Notes: generated from the letters alone by a model not told the origin. A DNA stretch of 41,550 nt from JALEFZ01 sp039817415 (GCA_039817415.1 JBCBVV010000056.1:1-41550), one strand, 5' to 3'. Numbered from the stretch's first letter, positions 25,600 to 33,497 are shown. Numbers and translations are program-made.

Positions 25600-25642
25600 T
25601 GATATGTAGGGAACCAAAATTTCTCTTCCTCAACTTAGCTCG

Positions 25643-26086
25643 CTAGGATTCGACTTCTACTTTACAGCTTTCATCCTCACAACAGTATTTTCTGTTGTAA
25701 AGATGGAGTCCTATCAAGCCAATGGTCGGGATATAAATGATTTCTTCAGGCAGGTGTACGAAACCTATTTTTTCATTAAGGATAATGAAGGCAAGGGCTA
25801 TCCAAGTTGCATAAAGAGCATATTTCATCCAGTTCTTGGTGCTATTCCTAGCTGCCCAAAAGACGGCAAAAAACGAGACCACCAACAACACACTGTCGAT
25901 TAATCCCCACCATAATGGTATATCGCCATGCGCATGTCCATGTTCATGGGCGTGATGATGAGCCACCTCTGCCTGTACCATGAACAGAAATGGAGTGGCC
26001 AAGCAGTGAATCAAACATAATCCACTAGCCATAGCTCCTAGCAAATCCGATGTGCGCTTATTTCCTGCTAATTCTGTACTGAACAT
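25643..26086 (-). CDS. MerC-domain membrane protein (likely metal transport, zinc operon)
   Basis: This is a 147-residue protein with four predicted membrane helices (about 14-38, 59-77, 87-104 and 115-130). ASGLCLIHCLATPFLF in helix 1 has the paired Cys of MerC proteins. A His-rich loop (HHHAHEHGHAHG, residues 43-54) and a Cys-rich tail (CCEDESC) add metal ligands. MerC is known for mercuric ion uptake, but no merA, merR, merT or merP is present. The gene lies 23 bp after a COG0523 GTPase gene in an operon next to a Zur-like regulator. I infer zinc (or related metal) transport or binding at the inner membrane. Confidence 0.85.
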   Translation of the reverse strand: MFSTELAGNKRTSDLLGAMASGLCLIHCLATPFLFMVQAEVAHHHAHEHGHAHGDIPLWWGLIDSVLLVVSFFAVFWAARNSTKNWMKYALYATWIALAFIILNEKIGFVHLPEEIIYIPTIGLIGLHLYNRKYCCEDESCKVEVES

Positions 26087-26109
26087 ATAGGTATAAATTT
26101 CTTGCTTGG

Positions 26110-27126
26110 TTAAATGTGAGCCCGTTTGCTAATGCATCTGTTTAGCAGTTTTTCTAGGCCTTGTCTTTTGATGTTTTTTCCGATAAACACCATGACACTT
26201 TTGCGAATTTCTCCCTCTTTCCACGCTCGTCTCTGATCAAAATCAAGCCTTTTTCCTACAGATTGAATGATTCCCTGCTCATTCGAATCTTCTATCCAAA
26301 TCAGGCCTTTCATCCTGTAGAGCCCAGCGGATTGAAACATCAGATAAGCACTAAGCTGTTGTGCTAGCACCTGGTAGTCGAATGGCTGCTCAAAATGAAA
26401 GGTGTGAGAAACGATTTCCTCTGTATGATGATGATGGTGGTGAGCATGAGGCTTGGAAATTGGAAATTGGGTTTCTGTCTTTCCATGTTCATGACCATGA
26501 TGATGATCAGCTTGGAATAGTTTTTCAATAGGAGAGTCTTCCTGATCCCAAACGACTTCGGGGAAGGCTTCTTTATTTCCTTCCAGGACTTTTGCCAAGG
26601 GGTTAATCTGTCTCAATTTCTCACTCAGCTCTGCTACTTTTTCCTGGTCGACAAGATCAGTTTTGTTGATGAGCAGGATGTCGCTGTAGGCAACCTGATT
26701 TTTGGCTTCTTCTGTCTCTACAAGTTGATCCTCTATGAGCTCTGCATCTAGCATGCAAAGGATTCCATTTAAGGGGAAATACTTTTTGACCAGGGGATGG
26801 GAAACAAATGGCTGTGCCAAACCTGTTGGATCCGCTACTCCTGTGGCTTCTAAGATGATTTCATCAAACTCATCCTTGCGATCGAAAAGCGCATTTAAAA
26901 TATCATACAGGTTGTCATTGAGGGTACAACACAGGCAACCACTGTTCATTTCTACTATGGTTTCTTCGGGTCGAATGACCAACTCTCCATCGATTCCCTG
27001 CGCCCCAAACTCATTCTCGATGATAGCATATCGAGTCTCTTTGTTCTGCTCGAGTATATGATTGAGAAAGGTGGTTTTACCTGCTCCCAAGAATCCAGTT
27101 AATATGGTAACGGGTTTAATTGACAT
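26110..27126 (-). CDS. CobW/COG0523-family GTP-binding metallochaperone, His-rich
   Basis: This is a 338-residue G3E-family GTPase. Walker A is GFLGAGKTT (11-19). GCLCC (63-67) is the CxCC metal-binding motif, ILEATGVADP is the switch/Walker B region, and LLINKTDLVD is the guanine-specificity motif. Two His-rich stretches (ADHHHGHEHG, then PHAHHHHHH) lie before the C-terminal CobW domain. Family members of this type bind Zn and deliver it to client enzymes, and are induced under zinc limitation. Here the gene lies 11 bp after a DUF5916 gene and 23 bp before a MerC-family gene, downstream of the Zur-type operators. Cobalamin synthesis genes are not nearby, so a B12 role is unlikely. Confidence 0.92.
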   Translation of the reverse strand: MSIKPVTILTGFLGAGKTTFLNHILEQNKETRYAIIENEFGAQGIDGELVIRPEETIVEMNSGCLCCTLNDNLYDILNALFDRKDEFDEIILEATGVADPTGLAQPFVSHPLVKKYFPLNGILCMLDAELIEDQLVETEEAKNQVAYSDILLINKTDLVDQEKVAELSEKLRQINPLAKVLEGNKEAFPEVVWDQEDSPIEKLFQADHHHGHEHGKTETQFPISKPHAHHHHHHTEEIVSHTFHFEQPFDYQVLAQQLSAYLMFQSAGLYRMKGLIWIEDSNEQGIIQSVGKRLDFDQRRAWKEGEIRKSVMVFIGKNIKRQGLEKLLNRCISKRAHI

Positions 27127-27137
27127 TCAAAACAAAA

Positions 27138-29342
27138 TTAAAATTGCTTGACAAATGTGATTTTGGAAACAAGTTGTTGTTCTTGAACAGGATCCATGTT
27201 CACATTTGATCTAGAATCGTTGAAAACTATATATACAAAAGAAAGCGGTTGATATTCCCAGCTTGCTCTAATATTCCATCTTCCCTGTCTATCTACGCTG
27301 TTAAATTGGTAAAAAGTTGACAACTGAAGCCTGGGATTTAAAGCAAAACGGGACCCGATTGTTACTACATTGATAGATAAATCCTCCTCATCTAACCCAA
27401 TTCTATTCAAATCAATGTATTCATAGGACCCAAACAGATTCACATGAGGAATAGGGGCAATCCGGGCATTGAAGAAAGCAGAGTTACGAGTTCCATTATA
27501 AAAATCTCCAATATCAGCTTGGGCTAACACGGACCATTTTTTTGACCTATCGGTATAGTACCGAATAAAGGTTCGTGTGTAGTAGTAATTCCCTTCTTCA
27601 ATTTCTAATCCCAGTGGAGCAAAATCAAAATTGATGTTTTGCCAGGTTGGAGAAAAAGATACTTCAATAAAGCTATTGTCCTTAAACCATGTGTAAATGG
27701 GAAAAATGTAGAGACTAGCCTGCTGAAAATTTCTGGGCTGGGAAGCATCGTGATTGTAACTAGCAAAGACACCTGGGTCCCACCTTCTGATCCAAGGTAT
27801 TTTCTTGGGCCTCCATATAAAATATCCACCAGGATTATGGGCGATGAGATCGTTTTGCCGCACAAAACCCATGGCGGGATTGTATTGGGCATCGGTGAAC
27901 TCCGTACTCCAACCCAGATAGAATTTATTGCTACTGTTCCCGACAAAAAACCTTCCCGCATAGCCATTTTCGCCCGTTTCACTATCGATAGAAGTAGTTA
28001 ACATATACTGAATATCCCATTGGCTACTTGGACGAATCTGTCCATCCAAGGTGATGGTTGTATTATTGGTCATGTCAGTTTGCAACTCTTCTGAAGCTTG
28101 ATCCAAACGATGGGTAAGCATAACTCCCATGTTATTCTCACGACCATAATTGCGTAGGTAACGCGCCACCCCGAAATTAGAAACCGGAGAGGAAGGTGTT
28201 TCTCTTTGCCTGACAAATAAACCCGCAATCGCTTGTTTTTCGGTACGCTGGGTAAATCGAGCTCCTACGTCTATGGGAGCTGGTTGGGCATTGAAATTAC
28301 CTTGTAGACCGATCCTTCTGCTAAAGAAAGGACGAATGGATTGCAGAGAGGCTCCTGCCCAAATCCCCGAGTTTTCAAGAAAAAATTGGCGCCTTTCTGG
28401 GAAAAATATATTGAATCGCTCAAGGTTATTGACTACCTGGTCTACATCAGCTTGAGCAAAATCTGTGTTGAAGGTGAGATCCAATACACTACTGGGAGTA
28501 ATGGCCCATTTTACATCCCCACCGACCTTTTGATTGCTTGTAACCGTGCTTTCTCCATTTTCACGGATGTTGTCATACTGATAAAGGGCATAGGGTTCTA
28601 TTCTGATATTAGCTGAAGGAGGAGGGATATCTATACCTGTGAGTTTGGCAGCATAGGTCATCCGATAGGGGGTGAAGGTCTGCGGAATATCTGGAAAGGA
28701 TGAAACCTCAATATCGCGCCTTGCATACCTAACCAATGTTACGCCCCATTCAGCAGATTCTCCTGAAGGTGGATTGTTATACCGTAGGGTTTTAAAGGGA
28801 ATCGCAAATTCAGCGTAATATCCATCTTCTGTGCGATGAGTACGTACCTTCCACAGGGTATTCCAACCTTCATCAAATCCATTTCCATTGAAGTTTTGAA
28901 AGTCTCTTTGGTTGCCATAAGGTGTGGTCTGAAAGGCCTGAGCATATTGCTTCAGATTTTGAGCATCAAGAGCAAAGCCAAAAATATCGTTTTCTCCCCA
29001 GCCGAAATCTCTGCTTAAATCCTGAACTCGAATGCCCTTTTGGCCTACAGAATCCATGCAAAATGCACCGACATAAAGATTCTTCTCATCATAGAGGAAC
29101 CTTACCTCAGTTTTGTATTTAATTTGTCCGCCTTGTCTGGGTTCTCTTCGAAAAAAGTCGCTGGTTACTTCTGCCAGTTGCCAATCAGCTTCATCTAGTT
29201 TCCCATCGACCACAATCCTTGACGTTACTCTTGCAGCTTTAATTACCTGTGGGCTGTCAGGTGGTGGGAAATCCAATTTATCCTGACTCCAGTTGAGTCC
29301 AGGAATAAAAAAAAATAACAAGAAGTATAGCCGCTTTCTCAT
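27138..29342 (-). CDS. DUF5916 outer-membrane protein with CBM9-like N-domain, first gene of zinc operon
   Basis: From ATG 29342 the protein has 734 residues with a signal peptide (LYFLLFFFIPGLNWSQ). The frame is open 29 codons further up to 29429, but those would run through operator sequence. Residues ~40-200 form a CBM9-like beta-sandwich: VVDGKLDEADWQLAEVTSDF, then VRFLYDEKNLYVGAFCMDS. The rest is DUF5916: FNIFFPERRQFFLENSGIW, then many amphipathic strands and a C-terminal VSKITFVKQF ending in Phe. The family is usually annotated only as carbohydrate-binding-family-9-like and is predicted to form a large barrel. Its place at the head of a Zur-type operon points to a role in zinc acquisition or to replacing a zinc-dependent function; this is inference. 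Confidence 0.88.
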   Translation of the reverse strand: MRKRLYFLLFFFIPGLNWSQDKLDFPPPDSPQVIKAARVTSRIVVDGKLDEADWQLAEVTSDFFRREPRQGGQIKYKTEVRFLYDEKNLYVGAFCMDSVGQKGIRVQDLSRDFGWGENDIFGFALDAQNLKQYAQAFQTTPYGNQRDFQNFNGNGFDEGWNTLWKVRTHRTEDGYYAEFAIPFKTLRYNNPPSGESAEWGVTLVRYARRDIEVSSFPDIPQTFTPYRMTYAAKLTGIDIPPPSANIRIEPYALYQYDNIRENGESTVTSNQKVGGDVKWAITPSSVLDLTFNTDFAQADVDQVVNNLERFNIFFPERRQFFLENSGIWAGASLQSIRPFFSRRIGLQGNFNAQPAPIDVGARFTQRTEKQAIAGLFVRQRETPSSPVSNFGVARYLRNYGRENNMGVMLTHRLDQASEELQTDMTNNTTITLDGQIRPSSQWDIQYMLTTSIDSETGENGYAGRFFVGNSSNKFYLGWSTEFTDAQYNPAMGFVRQNDLIAHNPGGYFIWRPKKIPWIRRWDPGVFASYNHDASQPRNFQQASLYIFPIYTWFKDNSFIEVSFSPTWQNINFDFAPLGLEIEEGNYYYTRTFIRYYTDRSKKWSVLAQADIGDFYNGTRNSAFFNARIAPIPHVNLFGSYEYIDLNRIGLDEEDLSINVVTIGSRFALNPRLQLSTFYQFNSVDRQGRWNIRASWEYQPLSFVYIVFNDSRSNVNMDPVQEQQLVSKITFVKQF

Positions 29343-29383
29343 TGGGAATAGGGATGTTAGGATGGGACCATACTTTTTGTTTA

Positions 29384-29398
29384 TGCAACACTGTTGCA
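29384..29398. promoter_or_regulatory. Zur-type operator, site 1
   Basis: TGCAACACTGTTGCA is a perfect 7-1-7 palindrome, the layout expected for Fur-superfamily boxes. It overlaps the end of the -7 element and the likely transcription start of the DUF5916 operon. Its centre (29391) is 38 bp from that of site 2. Confidence 0.75.
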
Positions 29399-29426
29399 AA
29401 AATAACGGGAAAATTTGTAAATGCAA
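29397..29426 (-). promoter_or_regulatory. Promoter of the DUF5916-CobW-MerC operon
   Basis: On the minus strand TTG (29426-29424), a 19-bp spacer and TATTTTTG (29404-29397) match TTG-N19-TAnnTTTG exactly. The -33 element lies inside operator site 2 and the -7 element touches site 1, so a bound repressor would block it. Confidence 0.7.
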
Positions 29427-29444
29427 CATTGTTGCATAAATTTG
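29414..29444 (+). promoter_or_regulatory. Promoter of the Zur-like regulator gene
   Basis: TTTG (29414-29417), a 19-bp spacer and TAAATTTG (29437-29444) match the Bacteroidota consensus exactly. The spacer contains operator site 2, predicting autorepression. The -7 element ends 3 bp before the ATG, so the mRNA may be leaderless. Confidence 0.7.
29421..29437. promoter_or_regulatory. Zur-type operator, site 2
   Basis: ATGCAACATTGTTGCAT is a perfect 8-1-8 palindrome and shares 14 of 15 core bases with site 1. It lies in the spacer of the regulator's promoter and covers the -33 element of the divergent operon. Confidence 0.78.
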
Positions 29445-29447
29445 GAT

Positions 29448-29834
29448 ATGGGAACAGTTAGAAAAACCAAATCAGTTAAAGCATTACTGGATGTTTTCTC
29501 GAAAAAGGGGGAAGCTGTTCCAGTCTGTGATCTGATTAGTACGCTTGGTTCCCAAATGAACAGGACGACCATTTACCGCATACTTCAAAGGCTTGAAAAG
29601 GAAGGTACTCTTCATTCTTTTACCGATAAGGATGGCCAGAGATGTTATGCCAAGCATGAGGTTTGTTCTTCGACTAAAGAGGTTCATTCCCATCCTCATT
29701 TCCAGTGCAAAGAATGCGGTAAAATTATTTGTTTATCCATTGATGTGAGCCTCCCCAAAATCGGCGGACATAGGGTAGAGGCCGCAGAATTACTGCTTAT
29801 AGGGCAATGTGAAACTTGTGTTGGGAAGGATTAA
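29448..29834 (+). CDS. Fur-family transcriptional repressor, Zur-like
   Basis: ATG 29448 gives 128 residues (MGTVRKTKSV onward). ATG 29421 would add nine residues but is itself part of operator site 2, so it is rejected. The winged helix has NRTTIYRILQRLEKEG (38-53). Metal sites are visible: H80, H82 and H84 near HSHPHFQ, CKEC (Cys87, Cys90) and CETC (Cys121, Cys124), the last two forming the structural zinc site common to Zur/Fur. The CobW and MerC partners point to zinc rather than iron sensing. The protein should bind the two palindromes upstream when zinc-loaded and repress both itself and the operon. Binding has not been shown here; Fur or PerR activity is less likely from context. Confidence 0.88.
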   Translation: MGTVRKTKSVKALLDVFSKKGEAVPVCDLISTLGSQMNRTTIYRILQRLEKEGTLHSFTDKDGQRCYAKHEVCSSTKEVHSHPHFQCKECGKIICLSIDVSLPKIGGHRVEAAELLLIGQCETCVGKD

Positions 29835-29893
29835 TTCTTTCAATTCACGGGTTACTGCTATAAAAGAATTCTATTATCCTAAGGTAACATCTG

Positions 29894-30946
29894 TTAAGGT
29901 TTTTCTGTAATACTCACACTTACTTCCTTAAACCACACTTCTGTGTAACTGCCGTTTTGATATTGCTTATCTATGTCTCCAGCGAATGTGGCAGCGCCAG
30001 TACTCCAGACCATATTATCCAGGGGATTCTTTCCATTAGTTTGATTGTAGGCACCAAGCTTAAAGAATTGTAACTCACCAGAATAGGCCTCAGGTCGTTC
30101 TAGGCCATTTCTATTTAAATTAGCATACAGCCTTTTTACCTGCTCTGGTCTCTCTTCAGTTGTGGAAAAATCTGATCTTGTTAAATCCTTGACAAAGGTC
30201 TGATCTAGATGTCCTTCTCTTGAAAAAGTGAGATGCATTTCGCCCTTTACCACATTGATTTTGTAGCTAAATTCCTCTCCTAAAGCAATTCCGTCAATCG
30301 GTTCCTCGGGAATCTCATCAATACTATGACTAACAACAGACATATCATGTCCCCAAACTGGTGTTGAAAAATCCCATCTTCCAGAATTATTTCCATCTGT
30401 GTTGATTTCATAATTCCAGAATAATGAACCTTTGTTATGATTAGGGAAATTCTTGTAGAAAATTTTTAGTGGTTCGTTTTTGTGTCCTTCTCCTGAATGT
30501 ATTTGACCCACAACCACCGAAAATGAGGCGGCTACTCTTGGATCACCTGAAATCGAAACATGCTGAACTCTAACGGAAGCTGACATATGTCCACCCGTTT
30601 CAACTGTCCAATCAGCCTTATGTCTAAGTTCAGTCCTAGTATTACTAGAGTTGGGAGTAGTAGAACCTGAATTAGGCGTTTTGAATACGACCCAGTCCTC
30701 ACCATCATGTTCCATATAAAAGAAGTCTTGGTGAGAATAGCCCGTCAGATTATGAATGGTTGCGCCGTTTCCAAGCGTAATATTCCATTCCATCAAGGAG
30801 GGTATAACATCACTGGGCACTCCTTTATTGGTGGCCTGTTGGGGTACCTTCTTATTCCTATGAGAAAAGGAACAAGAAAACAGGAGGAAGGACAGAACGA
30901 AAGCTGAAATCCAGTTTGTGGTTTGCACTTTTAGGGCTTTTTCCAT
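29894..30946 (-). CDS. Polysaccharide lyase family 7 (alginate lyase) lipoprotein
   Basis: This is a 350-residue protein with a lipoprotein signal (VLSFLLFSC, Cys25). The three PL7 signature motifs are in order: RTELR (104-108), QIH (148-150) and FFKLGAYNQ (294-302, matching YFKAGxYNQ). QIH in place of QVH is often linked with preference for guluronate-containing blocks. Expected activity is beta-elimination of alginate giving unsaturated oligosaccharides, at the cell envelope. It lies 28 bp after a DUF2490 gene. No SusC/SusD pair, PL17 or other alginate genes are within view, so this is a lone lyase or a distant part of an alginate system. Confidence 0.92.
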   Translation of the reverse strand: MEKALKVQTTNWISAFVLSFLLFSCSFSHRNKKVPQQATNKGVPSDVIPSLMEWNITLGNGATIHNLTGYSHQDFFYMEHDGEDWVVFKTPNSGSTTPNSSNTRTELRHKADWTVETGGHMSASVRVQHVSISGDPRVAASFSVVVGQIHSGEGHKNEPLKIFYKNFPNHNKGSLFWNYEINTDGNNSGRWDFSTPVWGHDMSVVSHSIDEIPEEPIDGIALGEEFSYKINVVKGEMHLTFSREGHLDQTFVKDLTRSDFSTTEERPEQVKRLYANLNRNGLERPEAYSGELQFFKLGAYNQTNGKNPLDNMVWSTGAATFAGDIDKQYQNGSYTEVWFKEVSVSITEKP

Positions 30947-30974
30947 CGAAAGTAGGTGTGATTTCTGCTTTGCC

Positions 30975-31643
30975 TTAAAAACTCAAGAAGGTAATCAAGT
31001 TGATTTGATCACGCCCTCCATTGTTGAGAAATTGGTTCATGTAGCCTACCTCAAATCGAGCATTTTTATTGAGTTTGAATCCACATCCTCCGTAGAGTCG
31101 ATTCCTATCGAAGAAGGTCTGCTGGTCATTCACAAATATCTCATTGTAAATAGAAGCGTACCAAGTCTTATCCTTCATTTTTGCATGGTTAATGGGAACA
31201 TTGAGGGAAAGGAAATATCGGAATCGAAGCTTGAAATCTGCGTTCTCCACCCACCTCTGTTCAAAGCGATATCGATGCTGGACGTTCACCCTTCCAAAAG
31301 ATTGCCGAGTGATGAACTGCTGAAAAATTCTATGTTCGTTGATGCTGACCTTTTCTTCTGAATTGTCTACATAATTCTGGCTCAGAATGAAGCCATACCC
31401 AAGAAGGACATTGTTGTTGTTCTCCGTAAGGTTGTAGCCAAGACCCGTTCTTAGAAGGAGCTGTTCTAGGTCTCCAATGGCATTATAATTTCGGTATTGA
31501 ACCTCATGGTGCCAGTTCCATTTAGCGTTGATTTTCTTGTTGCCGAAATAGATGATCCAGTTTCCTAAATCACTCTCCTGGGCCTGGCAAAAGAATGGAA
31601 TGGCTAGTACAAATAGCAGGCTGAGTCGTTTTAATTTTCTCAT
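30975..31643 (-). CDS. DUF2490-family outer-membrane beta-barrel protein
   Basis: This is a 222-residue protein with a signal peptide (LSLLFVLAIPFFCQA before QE). DUF2490 features are LGNWIIYFGNKKINAKWNWH near the mature N-terminus, VNVQHRYRFEQRW in the middle, and the closing NQFLNNGGRDQINLITFLSF. It is predicted to be a small outer-membrane barrel of unknown function. It is the first gene of a two-gene unit with the alginate lyase, so a role in oligosaccharide passage is conceivable but unproven. Confidence 0.85.
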   Translation of the reverse strand: MRKLKRLSLLFVLAIPFFCQAQESDLGNWIIYFGNKKINAKWNWHHEVQYRNYNAIGDLEQLLLRTGLGYNLTENNNNVLLGYGFILSQNYVDNSEEKVSINEHRIFQQFITRQSFGRVNVQHRYRFEQRWVENADFKLRFRYFLSLNVPINHAKMKDKTWYASIYNEIFVNDQQTFFDRNRLYGGCGFKLNKNARFEVGYMNQFLNNGGRDQINLITFLSF

Positions 31644-31699
31644 GTAAAGTCTGTGTAGATAGCAGCTTAGAACTATAAAGTAGTAACCTACTAAAATAT

Positions 31700-31740
31700 G
31701 TGGAGATAAATATATGTTATTACACCATATTTATCTCCAC
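31700..31740. repeat. Long perfect inverted repeat
   Basis: A perfect 14-bp repeat (GTGGAGATAAATAT at 31700-31713 and its complement at 31727-31740) has a 13-base centre. It lies after the DUF5996 stop and before the DUF2490 start on the minus strand. It could be a terminator for DUF5996 (a weak T-rich tail follows) or an operator for the DUF2490-lyase unit. Confidence 0.7.
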
Positions 31741-31805
31741 ACCACTTTACGAGCCGGAACAAGCAGAATTATTCTTGTAGGGAGAAGTCCCGTTCTCCTT
31801 GCCTA

Positions 31806-32738
31806 TTACACTTCGCTTAAAGGAGGTGTCGTTAAATCGTCGACATTCCATTTTGCTCTTTTGGCTCCAGCTTGGTAACTACTTTCCAAAAAGGCTAGTA
31901 GGGTTTCACGGGGATTCTCTGATTCTCTTACAGCTTGATAACTCAGGCTTGCCATAGGACTGCCATTAGAATCTATCCACAAAGCCTCTTTGGGTGATAA
32001 GCGCTCCTGGTCTAGGCCTTCGGGAGAAGGAAAGGTATAGCAATAGTACATGGGTTGGGGCACTTTGGGATCACCTGCCCAAAATCCAGCACTAATTTGT
32101 TCATGCGAATAGGTTTCACGTTCAAAACGGCGGCCACTCTTGTTATCATTGTTGGGTAGTCTTTTGCCAGAAAAGCGTGTAACGGCTAGATCTAAGCTAT
32201 GCCAGTAAATATGGACGGGGCAAGTTTTTCCATAGAATCGTCCGCTAAATTCCTGGAACACATCTTTTGTCCATGTCATGACCTTCCAAAACTCCTTGAT
32301 TGAATCCCAATCATAGTGATTGTAATCCGTTATTGCTTCAAAAGTCTTATCGATGTTCATGTCAAGCGGGATGTTGACAAAGTCGGGTTGAAGGCCAAAC
32401 TCCCCCAGAGCAGACATAAAATCGGTATAAAATTGAGCAATGGTAGGGGAGGAGGATAGATCAACGACCTGATTCTCCCCATTACTTGCCTGTAGCACAA
32501 CCGCCTTTTGTTCAATATCGAAATGGATATCCAGCGTATCCAGACCGTCCTGTAAGGGTATGCTGTAGGTACTGATCCCACGCGAAGAAGGATGAAGGGT
32601 GATGTACCACCAGTGGTTTTTACGAGTTGTCAGTTTAAGCTTAGCCTTACCAATAATCTGTAAGATAAGGTGCATGGTAGTTCTACTATCTACCCACTTA
32701 TCATAAGTTAGGCTAGGGAGCTGATTTGTGGTTATCAT
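31806..32738 (-). CDS. DUF5996-family protein
   Basis: This is a 310-residue cytoplasmic protein. The family pattern is clear: LPSLTYDKWVDSRTTMHLI and KNHWWYITLHPSSRG at the start. CPVHIYWHSLDLAVTRFSGK and RETYSHEQISAGFWAGD follow with conserved His and Trp. FYCY-like MYYCYTFPSPEG and EALWIDSNG come in the last third. No enzyme activity is known to me for the family. It is the last of four co-oriented small cytoplasmic genes, 64 bp after the previous one. Confidence 0.85.
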   Translation of the reverse strand: MITTNQLPSLTYDKWVDSRTTMHLILQIIGKAKLKLTTRKNHWWYITLHPSSRGISTYSIPLQDGLDTLDIHFDIEQKAVVLQASNGENQVVDLSSSPTIAQFYTDFMSALGEFGLQPDFVNIPLDMNIDKTFEAITDYNHYDWDSIKEFWKVMTWTKDVFQEFSGRFYGKTCPVHIYWHSLDLAVTRFSGKRLPNNDNKSGRRFERETYSHEQISAGFWAGDPKVPQPMYYCYTFPSPEGLDQERLSPKEALWIDSNGSPMASLSYQAVRESENPRETLLAFLESSYQAGAKRAKWNVDDLTTPPLSEV

Positions 32739-32802
32739 GCGTTAGGATTTGAGGATGTTATGAATGTATAAATGTACGGATAAGCAAGGCAGATAATGTC
32801 GT

Positions 32803-33471
32803 CTATTTGTTATCCTGCCACATCTTTCTTCTAAGGTCTATTTTCTGGTTAAGCCAATCAGATTTGTCTTCATCTGTATCATACCATTCAAAAATAGATG
32901 AAACCTGCTCTTCCTTCCCAAGTACATAGCATAAATCGATGAGTACGGGGGCATATCCATATCCGTTGGTCTTTTCATAGAACTTACGAAGGCTGTCAAA
33001 GTCCGACATCATCTTGAAATAGGGGATGCCAACGGTTTTGATATTTTTGGCCATCTCATCTACTAAGTTGAGGTTGTCGTGTTTGGCAAAGTCATTGTCC
33101 TCAAGGAAGTAGGCAGGTGTTCCGGTGGCTGAGAAAAGGGTTTTGTCCCAATGCCGAATGCTAGCGGTATTTCCCACCTGACCTGTATTTCCTAGGTTTT
33201 GGGTAAGGGCAGGGTGCTTTTTTAGAAACCTTCTATAACGGCTATTTCTGACCAAAAAATAGGGATTAAACCGGCATATGTGATTTTCAACATTGAATTT
33301 TCGTCCATCAAATTGCACGATCCATTCAAAACCATCTTGGGCAGTTGCTTTCAGGCTTGGTCCCGTTTTCAACAGCTTGAAGTTTTCATCTTTAAGCTGA
33401 GGCAATAGATGATGCTCCAGTATATTGATAAACCGATCTTGGGGTGCTAACGTTGGATATAAAAAATTCAT
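32803..33471 (-). CDS. Protein of unknown function
   Basis: This is a 222-residue soluble protein without signal or membrane segments. The first ~95 residues (LAPQDRFINILEHHLLPQLKD, then a GFEWIVQFDGRKFNVE strand region) loosely recall DUF4304-type small proteins. The remainder is helical and charged (DLRRKMWQDNK at the end). I cannot assign a family. It is packed 26 bp after the amphi-Trp gene, suggesting co-transcription. Confidence 0.7.
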   Translation of the reverse strand: MNFLYPTLAPQDRFINILEHHLLPQLKDENFKLLKTGPSLKATAQDGFEWIVQFDGRKFNVENHICRFNPYFLVRNSRYRRFLKKHPALTQNLGNTGQVGNTASIRHWDKTLFSATGTPAYFLEDNDFAKHDNLNLVDEMAKNIKTVGIPYFKMMSDFDSLRKFYEKTNGYGYAPVLIDLCYVLGKEEQVSSIFEWYDTDEDKSDWLNQKIDLRRKMWQDNK

Positions 33472-33497
33472 AGCAAATCAAGTAGACCACTGCTTCT

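Noticed and set aside
25643..26086. Mercury resistance operon
   Set aside because: Only the MerC-family gene is present; merA, merR, merT and merP are missing and the neighbours are zinc-related.
26110..27126. Cobalamin biosynthesis role for the CobW-family protein
   Set aside because: No cobalamin genes are nearby; the His-rich stretches and the Zur-type operator fit the zinc branch of COG0523.
29343..29429. 29-residue N-terminal extension of the DUF5916 protein
   Set aside because: It would be read from the operator and promoter region, and the signal peptide starts properly at ATG 29342.
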